A DNA stretch of 42,702 nt from an uncultured Sphingomonadales bacterium. Its GTDB lineage: Bacteria; Pseudomonadota; Alphaproteobacteria; Sphingomonadales; Sphingomonadaceae. This document shows positions 10,093-19,116 of this stretch, one piece after another. The stretch spans positions 1 through 42,702 of the forward strand of contig CALGEE010000385.1 of the NCBI GenBank assembly GCA_937881525.1, written 5' to 3'. Position 1 is the first letter of the stretch; each line of letters starts with the position of its first letter. The translations under genes and the position numbers were made by a program. Under the pieces are notes generated by a model. That model saw only the letters and a list, made by a program, of their open reading frames with translations, searched no databases and was not told where the DNA came from.

Positions 10093-11325
10093 ATGCTGTA
10101 TACTGGATACGACCTTCAACGTGGCTGGCTTGCCGGCGCAGGCTGGGTTGCGCAAAAACAGGCAGAATGGCTTAAAACGCTTCCTTCGACCTTCAATTAT
10201 GGTGGCATGGCACCTGTGGCCGCTTCTGCGCTTGAGGTTTTTGCGCATTCCGTTCTACCGCGCGGAAAGCCTACCTTCGGGTTGAATGAAGTTATAATCG
10301 ATGGCAAAACCTTGGTGGTTCAAGAGGAAAATGCGGCCCGCAAGCCATTCGGCCAGTTGAAGCGTTTCGTCTACGAAGGCAGCAGCGAAAAGCCACGGTT
10401 GCTCATCTGCGCACCGATGTCCGGGCATTTTGCAACGCTTTTGCGTGGCACAGTCGAGCGCATGATGATCACGCATGATGTCTACATTACCGACTGGAAA
10501 GACGCCCGCGAAGTTCCGTTGACGGGTGGTGGCTTCGACCTTGAAACCTACATCGACTATCTCATTGAGTGGCTCGAATTTCTCGGCCCCGATGCAGGCG
10601 GGCGCGGTGCGCACATGCTCGCGGTCTGCCAGCCGTCGGTTCCGGCCTATGCAGCCGCAGCCGTAATGGCCGCGAAGCAGCACCCGCTGCGTCCGCGCAC
10701 ACTGACGATGATGGGTGGTCCAATCGATACGCGCGAAGCGCCGACCGCGGTGAACAACCATGCAACGCAGCGGCCACATGCATGGTTCGTGCAAAATGTG
10801 ATTGCAACTGTCCCGTCATATTACAAGGGTTCAGGCCGCCGTGTGTACCCCGGGTTTCTGCAGCTTTCGGGATTCATGTCGATGAACTTAGGCAACCACA
10901 TGATGAGCCATTGGTCCATGTTCTCCGACCTTGTCATAGGCGACGGCGAAAGTGCGGATCGGCAAAAGGAATTTTACAACGAATATCGGGCAGTGTGCGA
11001 CATGACGGCGGAATTCTATCTGCAAACCGTTGATACCGTGTTCCAACGCCATTTGTTGCCCAGGGGCGAATTCAACTATCGCGGCCAGCTGGTCGATCCA
11101 GCCGCCATTAGCGATATTGGTTTGCTCGCGATTGAAGGTGAGCGTGATGATATCAGCGGCCTGGGGCAGACGAAGGCAGCGCTGAACATCGCAACTGGCT
11201 TGCCTGGAGCGTTTAAGAAATATCATATGGCGCCTGAAGTTGGCCATTACGGCATTTTCAACGGCAGCAAATGGCGTGAAACAATTGCGCCAGTCGTTGA
11301 AGACTGGATATCCAGCCACAATTGA
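10093..11325 (+). CDS. phaZ: Intracellular polyhydroxyalkanoate/poly(3-hydroxybutyrate) depolymerase
   Basis: PhaZ-like architecture: MLYTGYDLQRGWLAGAGW..., VCQPSVPAYAAAAVMA, MMGGPIDTREAPTAVN, TVDTVFQRHLLPRGEFNYRG, VEGERDDISGLGQTKAAL-type C terminus. Confidence 0.92.
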   Translation: MLYTGYDLQRGWLAGAGWVAQKQAEWLKTLPSTFNYGGMAPVAASALEVFAHSVLPRGKPTFGLNEVIIDGKTLVVQEENAARKPFGQLKRFVYEGSSEKPRLLICAPMSGHFATLLRGTVERMMITHDVYITDWKDAREVPLTGGGFDLETYIDYLIEWLEFLGPDAGGRGAHMLAVCQPSVPAYAAAAVMAAKQHPLRPRTLTMMGGPIDTREAPTAVNNHATQRPHAWFVQNVIATVPSYYKGSGRRVYPGFLQLSGFMSMNLGNHMMSHWSMFSDLVIGDGESADRQKEFYNEYRAVCDMTAEFYLQTVDTVFQRHLLPRGEFNYRGQLVDPAAISDIGLLAIEGERDDISGLGQTKAALNIATGLPGAFKKYHMAPEVGHYGIFNGSKWRETIAPVVEDWISSHN

Positions 11326-11401
11326 GCGGCGAAATGTCCTGCGCAATTTGGACCTGCCTAATAGCATTTTGCGCAGTACCGATTTCTGCGGGTTTTCACG
11401 G

Positions 11402-12385
11402 ATGACCTTGCATATTACAGCCACTATCGAACGCTGGCCGGTGGATGGCCATTTCACCATCGCGCGCGGGGCGAAGCAATTTGTCGACCTGTTGGTCGTC
11501 ACCGTCAGTGATGGCACGCACATCGGTTATGGCGAAGGCGCCGCGATTTATTACCAAGGCGAAACAGCCGAAAAATGCTTGGGGCAGGTCGAGCGCTTCA
11601 GTGACGAACTTGGGGGCCACCCCGTCCCAATTGCGCGTGAGATATTGCAATCCATCCTGCCGCCCGGCGCTGCGCGCAATGCGCTTGATTGTGCGCTTTG
11701 GGATTTGGAGGCCAAGCAAGCCGGAGTCGCGCTTTGGGCATTGGTTGGCATGGCAACACCTCCGCTACCTTTGCAAACCGCCTTCACCATATCGCTGGGT
11801 GCGCCTGAGGCGATGCATGCCGATGCCCGCAGCGCGGCGGACAAAGGCTATGGCTTGCTCAAACTTAAATTGAACGGAGAAGCCGACCGCGACCGTGTGG
11901 CTGCGGTTCGGGCAGGGGCTCCAAACGCGCAAATCATCGTCGATGCGAATGAAAGCTGGGGCGGGATAGATATCGCTGCTGAAGCTGAAGCGCTCAAAAA
12001 TCTTGGCGTTGCGATGATCGAGCAGCCTTTGCCCGCAGGACGCGATGCCGCGCTTGCAGATATATCATCGCCGCTGCTCATTGTCGCCGATGAAAGCTGC
12101 CATATCGCGGCGGATGTTGCGCGACTGCGCGGCCTATATCAGGGCGTGAACATCAAGCTGGATAAGGCAGGCGGTCTGACTGAGGCTCTGGCGCTCCGTA
12201 AGGCTGCTGAGAACGCAAAGATACAGGTCATGGTCGGATGTATGCTGTCGACCAGCCTTGCCATCCAGCCGGCGTTTCTGGTCGCCCAAAAGGCTGAGTG
12301 GGTTGACCTGGACGGGCCAGCCTTGCTCCTAAACGATAGGCCGTTCGGCTTTGTTTTTGCAAACGGGTGCCTGTCTCCGGCCTAA
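11402..12385 (+). CDS. N-acetyl-D-Glu racemase/dipeptide (L-Ala-D/L-Glu) epimerase, enolase superfamily
   Basis: KLKLNG (catalytic Lys motif), IVDANESW, MIEQPLP, VADES, VNIKLDKAGGLTEAL. Confidence 0.88.
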   Translation: MTLHITATIERWPVDGHFTIARGAKQFVDLLVVTVSDGTHIGYGEGAAIYYQGETAEKCLGQVERFSDELGGHPVPIAREILQSILPPGAARNALDCALWDLEAKQAGVALWALVGMATPPLPLQTAFTISLGAPEAMHADARSAADKGYGLLKLKLNGEADRDRVAAVRAGAPNAQIIVDANESWGGIDIAAEAEALKNLGVAMIEQPLPAGRDAALADISSPLLIVADESCHIAADVARLRGLYQGVNIKLDKAGGLTEALALRKAAENAKIQVMVGCMLSTSLAIQPAFLVAQKAEWVDLDGPALLLNDRPFGFVFANGCLSPA

Positions 12386-12389
12386 GAGC

Positions 12390-12893
12390 TTACAAGATAA
12401 CCTTTGCGACCTTGTCTTTAGTATCCTGTTTCGGATTGATACCCATCAGTATTTTGAAGCCAGCGACCATGCTCGACGCATCTATCCAGATTTCGGCGTT
12501 TTCGGGATCAAGCCTGATCAGCGCAACGTCGGGGTCGTCTTTTCCGCCTTCATACCAAGCAGCAACGAAGCGGTTCCACAAACGGTCAATGGTTGCCTGG
12601 TCGGTTGATTGGGAGAGCCTGCCGTGTACGGTGGCCCAGATATCATGCTCCTTTGACGCGAAATGCGCCATGGCGCGGCCGCCGGAACCAGTGTGTTGAT
12701 ATAGCTCACTTGAGCGGGAAGTGAAAAACCAGATTGGGCCTTCATATTGGCCGTCTTGGAAACCGTCGTCATCCAATTGCGCGGTCATTGGACGTGCATG
12801 GCCATCTTCGCCCTCGGCCAGCCCCAAGAACATCGTCCTGTCCGACTTTAGGGACTTCCAGAATTTTGCTTTGATTTCGGTATCGCTCGCCAT
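12390..12893 (-). CDS. Pyridoxamine 5'-phosphate oxidase family / general stress protein 26-like
   Basis: MTAQLDDDGFQDGQYEGPIWFFTSRSSELYQ...AHFASKEHDIWATVHGRLSQSTDQATIDRLWNRFVAAWYEGGKDDPDVALIRLDPENAEIW. Confidence 0.88.
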   Translation of the reverse strand: MASDTEIKAKFWKSLKSDRTMFLGLAEGEDGHARPMTAQLDDDGFQDGQYEGPIWFFTSRSSELYQHTGSGGRAMAHFASKEHDIWATVHGRLSQSTDQATIDRLWNRFVAAWYEGGKDDPDVALIRLDPENAEIWIDASSMVAGFKILMGINPKQDTKDKVAKVIL

Positions 12894-12976
12894 TGTGTCA
12901 CTCCTTATGGAAGTGAAGGTAACAAGCGATACCGATTGGTGTTTCAGTATAAAGCCGACTTAATGCCCCAATGGCG

Positions 12977-13270
12977 TTAAACCGCGTCGAGATACTCAAT
13001 GTCGGGTGCGCCCGCGAGGCAGGGACCAAGCTTTGGTCCTGCGGCTTGGAAATAGTCGCTGGCACCATGCGCAGTGAGCGCGTCTTGATCGACATATTGT
13101 TCAAGCACTTTGTAAACCTGCGGGTTCGACCGTGACCGGGTCAACGCATAAAATACGTTCCCCGGTTCATTGGCCCGAACGACCGCCGCGAGTTCGGCAA
13201 AAACAGCCTCAAAATCTTCGTTCTTGCCTTCTGCGACGGTGAGGGTCGCGATAACGCCAATAGCTGCCAT
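12977..13270 (-). CDS. Antibiotic biosynthesis monooxygenase (ABM)-domain protein, putative quinol monooxygenase
   Basis: MAAIGVIATLTVAEGKNEDFEAVFAELAAVVRANEPGNVFYALTRSRSNPQVYKVLEQYVDQDALTAHGASDYF. Confidence 0.88.
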   Translation of the reverse strand: MAAIGVIATLTVAEGKNEDFEAVFAELAAVVRANEPGNVFYALTRSRSNPQVYKVLEQYVDQDALTAHGASDYFQAAGPKLGPCLAGAPDIEYLDAV

Positions 13271-13291
13271 GCGGCTGCTCCTTAAATATAA

Positions 13292-14470
13292 CTAAAAGAT
13301 TTCGAACAGGCCGGCTGCACCCATGCCACCGCCAACGCACATGGTGACAACACCATATTTCGCACCGCGGCGCTTGCCTTCGATCAAAGCGTGGCCGGTG
13401 CAACGTGCGCCAGTCATGCCATAAGGATGTCCAACCGAAATCGATCCGCCATTGACGTTCAAAAGCTCGTTTGGAATGTCCAATTTGTCGCGGCAGTAAA
13501 GGACTTGCACCGCGAATGCTTCGTTCAGTTCCCAGATGCCGATATCGTCCATCTTTAGGCCAAAACGCTGAAGCAATTTGGGGATGGCGAACACGGGACC
13601 AATGCCCATTTCATCGGGCTCAGTGCCCGCAACTGCCATGCCGACATAACGGCCAAGTGGGGTCAGCCCCTTTTTCTCGGCCAGCTTGGCTTCCATCAGG
13701 ATGGATGCCGACGAACCGTCGGACAGCTGGCTTGCGTTGCCGGCAGTGATGGTCATGTCCGGGCCAAGGACCGGCTGAAGCGCCTGCAGACCCGAAAGTT
13801 GGGTATCCGCACGATTGCCTTCATCCTTTGCGATCGTCACTTCCTTCTGGCTGACTTCGCCCGTTTCCTTGTTCACGACGTTCATCATCGTGGTTACAGG
13901 AACGATTTCCGCATCAAAATGTCCAGCAGCTTGCGCCGCGGCAGTGCGTTGCTGCGATTGCAGGGCATATTTGTCCATGGCGTCGCGGCCGATGTTATAA
14001 CGCTTCGCTACGACTTCGGCAGTCTGCAGCATCGGCATGTAAATCGAATTGTGCATTTCTACCAATTCACGGTCAGGCTGAACGCGCATTTCCTTGGTTT
14101 GCACCAACGAAATCGATTCTTGTCCGCCAGCGGCCATGACATCGACATTGTCGACGATGATGTGCTTTGCAGCCGTAGCAATCGACATCAGGCCCGACGA
14201 ACATTGGCGGTCCATCGTCATGCCAGATACAGAAACAGGCAAACCAGCGCGCAGCGCAACTTGGCGTGCAAGGTTACCGCCTTGCGTGCCCTGCTGAAGC
14301 GCGGAGCCCCAGAGCACGTCGTCGATTTCGCCGCCTTCGATGCCAGCGCGCTCAACAGCGGCCTTAAGTGAGTAGCTGCCAAGTGTTGGCCCGAGTGTTG
14401 CGTTAAACCCGCCGCGATAGGCTTTGCCGATGGCGGTACGGGCGGTGGATACGATTACTGCGTCACGCAT
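13292..14470 (-). CDS. Acetyl-CoA C-acyltransferase (thiolase)
   Basis: Active-site Cys [48 protein letters not shown]. Confidence 0.95.
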   Translation of the reverse strand: MRDAVIVSTARTAIGKAYRGGFNATLGPTLGSYSLKAAVERAGIEGGEIDDVLWGSALQQGTQGGNLARQVALRAGLPVSVSGMTMDRQCSSGLMSIATAAKHIIVDNVDVMAAGGQESISLVQTKEMRVQPDRELVEMHNSIYMPMLQTAEVVAKRYNIGRDAMDKYALQSQQRTAAAQAAGHFDAEIVPVTTMMNVVNKETGEVSQKEVTIAKDEGNRADTQLSGLQALQPVLGPDMTITAGNASQLSDGSSASILMEAKLAEKKGLTPLGRYVGMAVAGTEPDEMGIGPVFAIPKLLQRFGLKMDDIGIWELNEAFAVQVLYCRDKLDIPNELLNVNGGSISVGHPYGMTGARCTGHALIEGKRRGAKYGVVTMCVGGGMGAAGLFEIF

Positions 14471-14494
14471 GGGAGTAGTTCCTTGAAGTAAAAA

Positions 14495-14953
14495 TTATAC
14501 GAAAAACTGGCTGATCCATTCAGCCTGAAGTGCTGGCTTTTCCTCGCCCTCAATCTCAACGGTGAATTCAAGCGTTTGTTGCCATTGGCCAGGGCGCTTT
14601 TCAACAAGCTCAAGCAGCTTGAAATGGCCACGCACGCGTTTGCCCGAACGGACAGGGGCGAGAAAACGTGTTTTGTTGCCGCCATAATTGACGCCCATTT
14701 TCACGCCTGCAACCTTGGGGCAATCGGACTTGGCGCTCATCACGGGGAAAAGCGATAAGGTAAGAAAACCGTGGGCGATCGTGCCGCCAAATGGTGTTTG
14801 CTTGGCCATTTCTTCGTTGATGTGAATGAACTGATGATCGCCTGTGGCATCAGCGAACTTGTTGATCATGTCCTGATCAACCAAAATCCACTCGGATACG
14901 CCAATATTCTGGCCAACTTTCGTCGCGAATTCGGCGGGTGTAATTGGGGTCAT
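14495..14953 (-). CDS. MaoC family dehydratase
   Basis: FADATGDHQFIHINEEMAKQTPFGGTIAHGFLTLSLFP. Confidence 0.93.
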   Translation of the reverse strand: MTPITPAEFATKVGQNIGVSEWILVDQDMINKFADATGDHQFIHINEEMAKQTPFGGTIAHGFLTLSLFPVMSAKSDCPKVAGVKMGVNYGGNKTRFLAPVRSGKRVRGHFKLLELVEKRPGQWQQTLEFTVEIEGEEKPALQAEWISQFFV

Positions 14954-15086
14954 ATAGTCTCTCCTGCATCTTTATTTGATAACTTCGTGGCGGTTTCAAA
15001 CGCGCAATACAAGCCCTGCCTGTTTGCCGTTACGGCATCCTGGCGGCCTTTCACCCCATAAGCTGCGAATCAGCTTTTGGAAGGCG

Positions 15087-16241
15087 CTACTGCGGGCCTG
15101 ATGGCGTCGCATATGGCATCACCATCTCGCCATCGGGCGCCGCTGTAAACGTCGTCAGCGTAGGATAGGCAAAGGATATCCCCTCGCGGGCAAAGCTCTC
15201 GATGATCGCGATGCCGACATCATGGCGGGCCTGAAACATCTGTTCGACATCATCGCTCTCAATATCGAACACCAGATGGAAATCGAGCGCGCTTGGGGCA
15301 AAATCGTTGAACCCCGCGCGGATGAATTGCGCGCCGTTCGCTTCAACTGCCACGCGCAAAATCTCTGGCACGCGTCGCGCCAGGGCAGGGGGCGTTTGAT
15401 ACACAAGCGTCAGAACAAACGTCACGCGCCGGTATAAAGTCAGCGTGTTATTGGTAATTTCCTTTTCCAGCAATTTGCTGTTCGAAATAATCTTCTCTTC
15501 ACCCGTCAGCGCCCGCAGCCTTGTGCTTTTCATGCCGATGACTTCAACACGCGCAGTTGTGTTGTCATACGACACGGTATCACCGCGCCGGAATGGCTTG
15601 TCGAATATGATCGAGATTGCGGCGAACAGGTCGGAAAAAATACCCTGGGCCGCAAGACCAATGGCAATACCGCCAACGCCAAGGCCCGCAACCAGGCCAG
15701 TGACATTGACTCCCAAATTGTCGAGCACCACGATGGCCGCGACAGAAAACAAGACAAAGCTGACAAGCAAGCGGATCAAGACCATCGCGCTTTGTAGCGT
15801 TTCATTTTCATGCAAGCCTTCGCCAGCGCGCCGCTCGATCAACCCCAAGATGATTTCACGCAGCCAGATCGCGACTTGCACGACGATGGCGATAGTAAAC
15901 AATATATCGATAAAATGGTTCAGCGCGGCTGGCGCGCTGGCGATCTGGTTCACCAGCTCAATCGACACCATGACACGGAAAAAGTTGCTGGTACGCGCAA
16001 GGGTCCGCGCGATGATGGATTTCAAATGCGCACGATGTTCGCTCTCCCGCGCGATTTTCGACGCGATCCGTTTCAGCCAGCTGAGCGTAAGAAAGACGAT
16101 GACGGCCGCAGTGATTGCAATGCCAAGTTCGACAGAGTTGCTGTGTACCCAATGCGTCAGCGCCTCCCAATAAACTTGGATGCGTGGGCCAATGAATTCG
16201 GTTTCAATGCGCGGCAGGGCGGATGCGTGTTGTGCAGTCAT
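15087..16241 (-). CDS. Small-conductance mechanosensitive channel (MscS family)
   Basis: TM segments followed by LGVNVTGLVAGLGVGGIAIGLAAQGIFSDLFAAISIIFDKPFRRGDTV. Confidence 0.95.
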   Translation of the reverse strand: MTAQHASALPRIETEFIGPRIQVYWEALTHWVHSNSVELGIAITAAVIVFLTLSWLKRIASKIARESEHRAHLKSIIARTLARTSNFFRVMVSIELVNQIASAPAALNHFIDILFTIAIVVQVAIWLREIILGLIERRAGEGLHENETLQSAMVLIRLLVSFVLFSVAAIVVLDNLGVNVTGLVAGLGVGGIAIGLAAQGIFSDLFAAISIIFDKPFRRGDTVSYDNTTARVEVIGMKSTRLRALTGEEKIISNSKLLEKEITNNTLTLYRRVTFVLTLVYQTPPALARRVPEILRVAVEANGAQFIRAGFNDFAPSALDFHLVFDIESDDVEQMFQARHDVGIAIIESFAREGISFAYPTLTTFTAAPDGEMVMPYATPSGPQ

Positions 16242-16333
16242 GCCCCTTGTTTACGGTCGATGGCGACAGTGCACAAGGTCTGTGGTGCGTAGCGGGTTTA
16301 TGGGTGTTCGCACCGCATGACTATCAACACGCT

Positions 16334-16639
16334 TCAGTCATCCAGCAGCAGGGCATCGATTATCAAGCAGCGCGCACCATCGGCAACGACCGCCTGTGTT
16401 AGGGCGATGTCGGCGACGATATGACCGGGCACATGAAATTCATGTTCTGACAATATGGCCGAGAGCTTGCCCACAAAATCCTGCGTTGTTGGATGGGCAG
16501 CCTGCATCGACAGGCATATTTGCGCCCTAGAGAAGGTAAGGCTGTGCCACGGGCGTTCATGAATGACGCTGATGTCGGCAGCGGGAACGAGCGTCCGCAA
16601 CACGCGCAGTAAGGCACCTGAACCTGTACGCCCAATCAT
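16334..16639 (-). CDS. Conserved-looking hypothetical protein, second gene of a two-gene operon
   Basis: 101 aa; its start overlaps the stop of the upstream small ORF by 4 nt (ATGA, 16636-16639). No family recognised. Confidence 0.65.
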   Translation of the reverse strand: MIGRTGSGALLRVLRTLVPAADISVIHERPWHSLTFSRAQICLSMQAAHPTTQDFVGKLSAILSEHEFHVPGHIVADIALTQAVVADGARCLIIDALLLDD

Positions 16640-16833
16640 GTTGGGTGCCGATCGGTTTGGTTGCCATAATTGGACATGAACTGCCGCAATCTCGATTCCA
16701 TTTCTGGCCGAATTTCGCGCCCCATCCTGATGTCCAGCACAAGCCGCGGGTCACCCGCCGCCAAGCAACCGAATTTCGTGGGTGGCAACTCCTGATCCTC
16801 TAAAAACCGTTCAACCTGGCGTGTGATATGCAT
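16636..16833 (-). CDS. Small putative HTH (Cro-like) protein, 65 aa
   Basis: MHITRQVERFLEDQELPPTKFGCLAAGDPRLVLDIRMGREIRPEMESRLRQFMSNYG; spacing resembles a short lambda-repressor-type HTH. Good SD (AGGAGG-CATT-ATG) upstream. Confidence 0.65.
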   Translation of the reverse strand: MHITRQVERFLEDQELPPTKFGCLAAGDPRLVLDIRMGREIRPEMESRLRQFMSNYGNQTDRHPT

Positions 16834-16880
16834 AATGCCTCCTGCGTCATTGACTCGGATGGGCTTGCCCGAATCGGTAA

Positions 16881-16895
16881 GAACAAATATAGAAC
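16881..16895. promoter_or_regulatory. Candidate LexA/SOS box, GAAC-N7-GAAC (= GTTC-N7-GTTC on the minus strand)
   Basis: GAAC 16881-16884, AAATATA 16885-16891, GAAC 16892-16895; matches the known alphaproteobacterial LexA consensus GTTC-N7-GTTC. Located in the divergent intergenic region, 48 bp upstream of the 65-aa ORF. Confidence 0.65.
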
Positions 16896-16903
16896 AAAGT
16901 TGA

Positions 16904-16917
16904 TAGGATAAATCCTA
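16904..16917. promoter_or_regulatory. Perfect palindrome arms TAGGAT-AA-ATCCTA (candidate operator)
   Basis: Read directly; 6-bp arms separated by 2 bp, upstream of the S24 regulator. Confidence 0.45.
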
Positions 16918-16925
16918 CATGTCTA

Positions 16926-16935
16926 GGAAATTTCC
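16926..16935. promoter_or_regulatory. Perfect 10-bp palindrome GGAAATTTCC (candidate operator)
   Basis: Read directly; centred about 20 bp upstream of the S24 regulator ATG. Confidence 0.45.
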
Positions 16936-16950
16936 AATTAAACCAGAGGG

Positions 16951-17589
16951 ATGATTATGGAGGAAGAACCCAGAACAGTTTTGGAGCGCCTGATTGCGCA
17001 GAATGGCGATGATTTCGCGGGCCTGTCCAAGCTCATCGGACGAAATCCAACATATATTCAGCAGTTTATAAAACGTGGCTCCCCGAAAAAATTGGCTGAG
17101 GTGGAGCGTGGCATATTGGCGCGCTATTTCGGCGTCGCAGAAAATATGCTGGGCGGGCCACCGGCGAACGGGGCCAAAACGGGCATTCGCCTCATCCCAA
17201 AACTTGCTGTTGGCGCGTCGGCCGGTCCGGGGGCCATTCCTGATCATGAAACGCCTGCCGGCAAGATTGGTTTTGATGAAAAATGGCTGCGCAAGCAGGG
17301 GCTGGACCCATCCAAGCTCTCGCTTATTCAAGTGGATGGTGATTCGATGTCACCAACGCTGAATCACGGCGACGATATCATGGTGGACAACCGTGTGGCA
17401 GGGGCGATGCGCGATGGCATCCACGTTATCAGGTTCGACGATGTGTTGATGGTCAAACGGCTTGCCAGCGGCCCTGAACGGCGGCTGTCGGTGCTGTCTA
17501 ATAATCCGGCCTATCCGGGGTGGCCAGATGTCGATGGCGCTGCCGTCACGATAATTGGCAGGGTTGTGTGGGCAGGGCGACGGCTCTGA
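16951..17589 (+). CDS. S24 (LexA/CI-like) family peptidase with N-terminal HTH
   Basis: HTH-like LSKLIGRNPTYIQQFIKRGSPKKL; Ser motif VDGDSMSPTLNHGDDIMVD; Lys region IRFDDVLMVKRL; Ala-Gly in the linker (VGASAGPGAIP). Confidence 0.9.
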   Translation: MIMEEEPRTVLERLIAQNGDDFAGLSKLIGRNPTYIQQFIKRGSPKKLAEVERGILARYFGVAENMLGGPPANGAKTGIRLIPKLAVGASAGPGAIPDHETPAGKIGFDEKWLRKQGLDPSKLSLIQVDGDSMSPTLNHGDDIMVDNRVAGAMRDGIHVIRFDDVLMVKRLASGPERRLSVLSNNPAYPGWPDVDGAAVTIIGRVVWAGRRL

Positions 17590-17629
17590 AGGCTTGCCTC
17601 TGTTGTACTTGTCCGCCACATAAGAGGGC

Positions 17630-18316
17630 ATGTCGCATGTCACATCCACGCCCGCCAAAACGCCGCCGCTTAAGGCCGCGATCATCCCCGTCACACCGCT
17701 GCAGCAAAACTGCACGCTTTTTTGGTGTACCGAAACCAATAAGGGCGCCTTAGTCGACCCGGGCGGTGATCTCGACAAGTTGAAAGCAGCCGTCGCGCAA
17801 ACGGGCGTTCAACTTGAAAAATTATTGGTGACGCATGGCCATCTCGACCATTGCGGGCAAGCTGGAATGCTGGCGCAAGAACTTGGGCTAAAGATTGAAG
17901 GCCCGCATGAGGACGACCGTTTCTGGATTGAGAAGCTGGACGATGACGGCGCGCGCTATGGCATGGAAGCGCATAGCTTCGAGCCCGACCGCTGGTTGGT
18001 TGACGGCGACACCGTGACTGTCGGCAATCTGACGCTCGACGTTATTCACTGCCCCGGCCACACGCCTGGACATATCATTTTCCATCACGGACCCAGTCGC
18101 CTTGCGATTGTCGGCGATGTCTTGTTCCAAGGGTCGATTGGCCGCACAGATTTTCCGCGCGGCAATCACGCCGATCTGATTAATGCGATCACGACGAAAT
18201 TATGGCCGTTGGGGGATGATGTTACGTTCATCCCCGGTCACGGCCCCACTAGCCAGTTCGGCTATGAGCGCCAGCACAACGCCTTTGTGGCAGACGATGT
18301 GCTGGCTGCCCGTTGA
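17630..18316 (+). CDS. MBL-fold metallo-hydrolase (glyoxalase II/YcbL-like)
   Basis: THGHLDHCGQAG, HCPGHTPGHIIFHH, VGDVLFQGSIGRTDFPRG, FIPGHGPTSQFGYER. Confidence 0.95.
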   Translation: MSHVTSTPAKTPPLKAAIIPVTPLQQNCTLFWCTETNKGALVDPGGDLDKLKAAVAQTGVQLEKLLVTHGHLDHCGQAGMLAQELGLKIEGPHEDDRFWIEKLDDDGARYGMEAHSFEPDRWLVDGDTVTVGNLTLDVIHCPGHTPGHIIFHHGPSRLAIVGDVLFQGSIGRTDFPRGNHADLINAITTKLWPLGDDVTFIPGHGPTSQFGYERQHNAFVADDVLAAR

Positions 18317-18317
18317 T

Positions 18318-18713
18318 TTAAAGCGCGGTGTAGACGCTCCACAGGGCCCAGCCGGCTAGACCAAGCAAAATGACCATCGTTGTCAGCGTGCCAACCATCC
18401 GGCCCTTGCCAAGCGATCCGCCATCCATGCCTAAGCCATGGGCGAGACGACCGATGATGTAAGCGATGCCAAGGCCCCACAGCCAGTTATTCGTTCCGCT
18501 GGTCGCCTCGAGCGCGGCAATCAGAACCAAGACGAAAGGTGCGCTCTCGACGAAATTTGCGTGCGCCCGCATCCGGCGGATGACAAATTCATTGCCGCCA
18601 TCGCCAATCGAGACGCTCTCTTTTGTGCGTGCCTGGCCGCAACGGATCATCATCCAGATATTCACTAACGCTGCTCCTGCGGCGATTGTGAGGGTTACGG
18701 GTAAACTCAACAT
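18318..18713 (-). CDS. MAPEG family membrane protein
   Basis: RMRAHANFVESAPFVLVLIAALEATSG...GRLAHGLGM; four hydrophobic segments. Confidence 0.9.
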   Translation of the reverse strand: MLSLPVTLTIAAGAALVNIWMMIRCGQARTKESVSIGDGGNEFVIRRMRAHANFVESAPFVLVLIAALEATSGTNNWLWGLGIAYIIGRLAHGLGMDGGSLGKGRMVGTLTTMVILLGLAGWALWSVYTAL

Positions 18714-18911
18714 ATATTCTCTCCCTGTTTGTGCTGGCGTGCTTAACTGCTATCTCTCGGCTTGCAAAGCACCGAAAAACAAGTATAGCGCGCCGCTCAC
18801 ACAGACATGTGCGGATGAATGAGGCGGATTCTGGCGATTGCTTGCCACGACCATCTCTTTCGCCTAGCATGGCATAGAATTTATTGATTTTGAAATGGAA
18901 CAGGTGCCGAA

Positions 18912-19088
18912 ATGGCTGTCCCCAAAAGAAAAACATCTCCTTCGAAGCGCGGTATGCGCCGCAGCCATGATTCGCTTAAAGTTGCTGCCTATCAAGAATG
19001 CGCCAATTGTGGTGAACTGAAGCGTCCGCACCATTTGTGCGATGCTTGTGGTCATTATAATGGCCGCGAAGTGGTGGCAGTCGCCTAA
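18912..19088 (+). CDS. rpmF: 50S ribosomal protein L32
   Basis: Manual translation [58 protein letters not shown]; CxxC...CxxC zinc motif. Below the ORF-track length cut-off. Confidence 0.97.
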   Translation: MAVPKRKTSPSKRGMRRSHDSLKVAAYQECANCGELKRPHHLCDACGHYNGREVVAVA

Positions 19089-19116
19089 TCCTTTTACAGG
19101 AGAATAGCTGGTGTCA

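Noticed and set aside
10888-11523. 211-aa minus-strand ORF (and 10255-10794 minus)
   Set aside because: Antisense to the well-supported PHA depolymerase/epimerase genes.
15059-15075. AAGCTG-CGAAT-CAGCTT inverted repeat followed by TTTT
   Set aside because: Only 6-bp arms, and the T tract follows on the plus strand where no upstream plus-strand gene needs a terminator.
16334-17589. Prophage remnant as explanation for the CI/Cro-like locus
   Set aside because: No integrase, att-like repeats, or structural/replication phage genes nearby; flanks are ordinary chromosomal genes.
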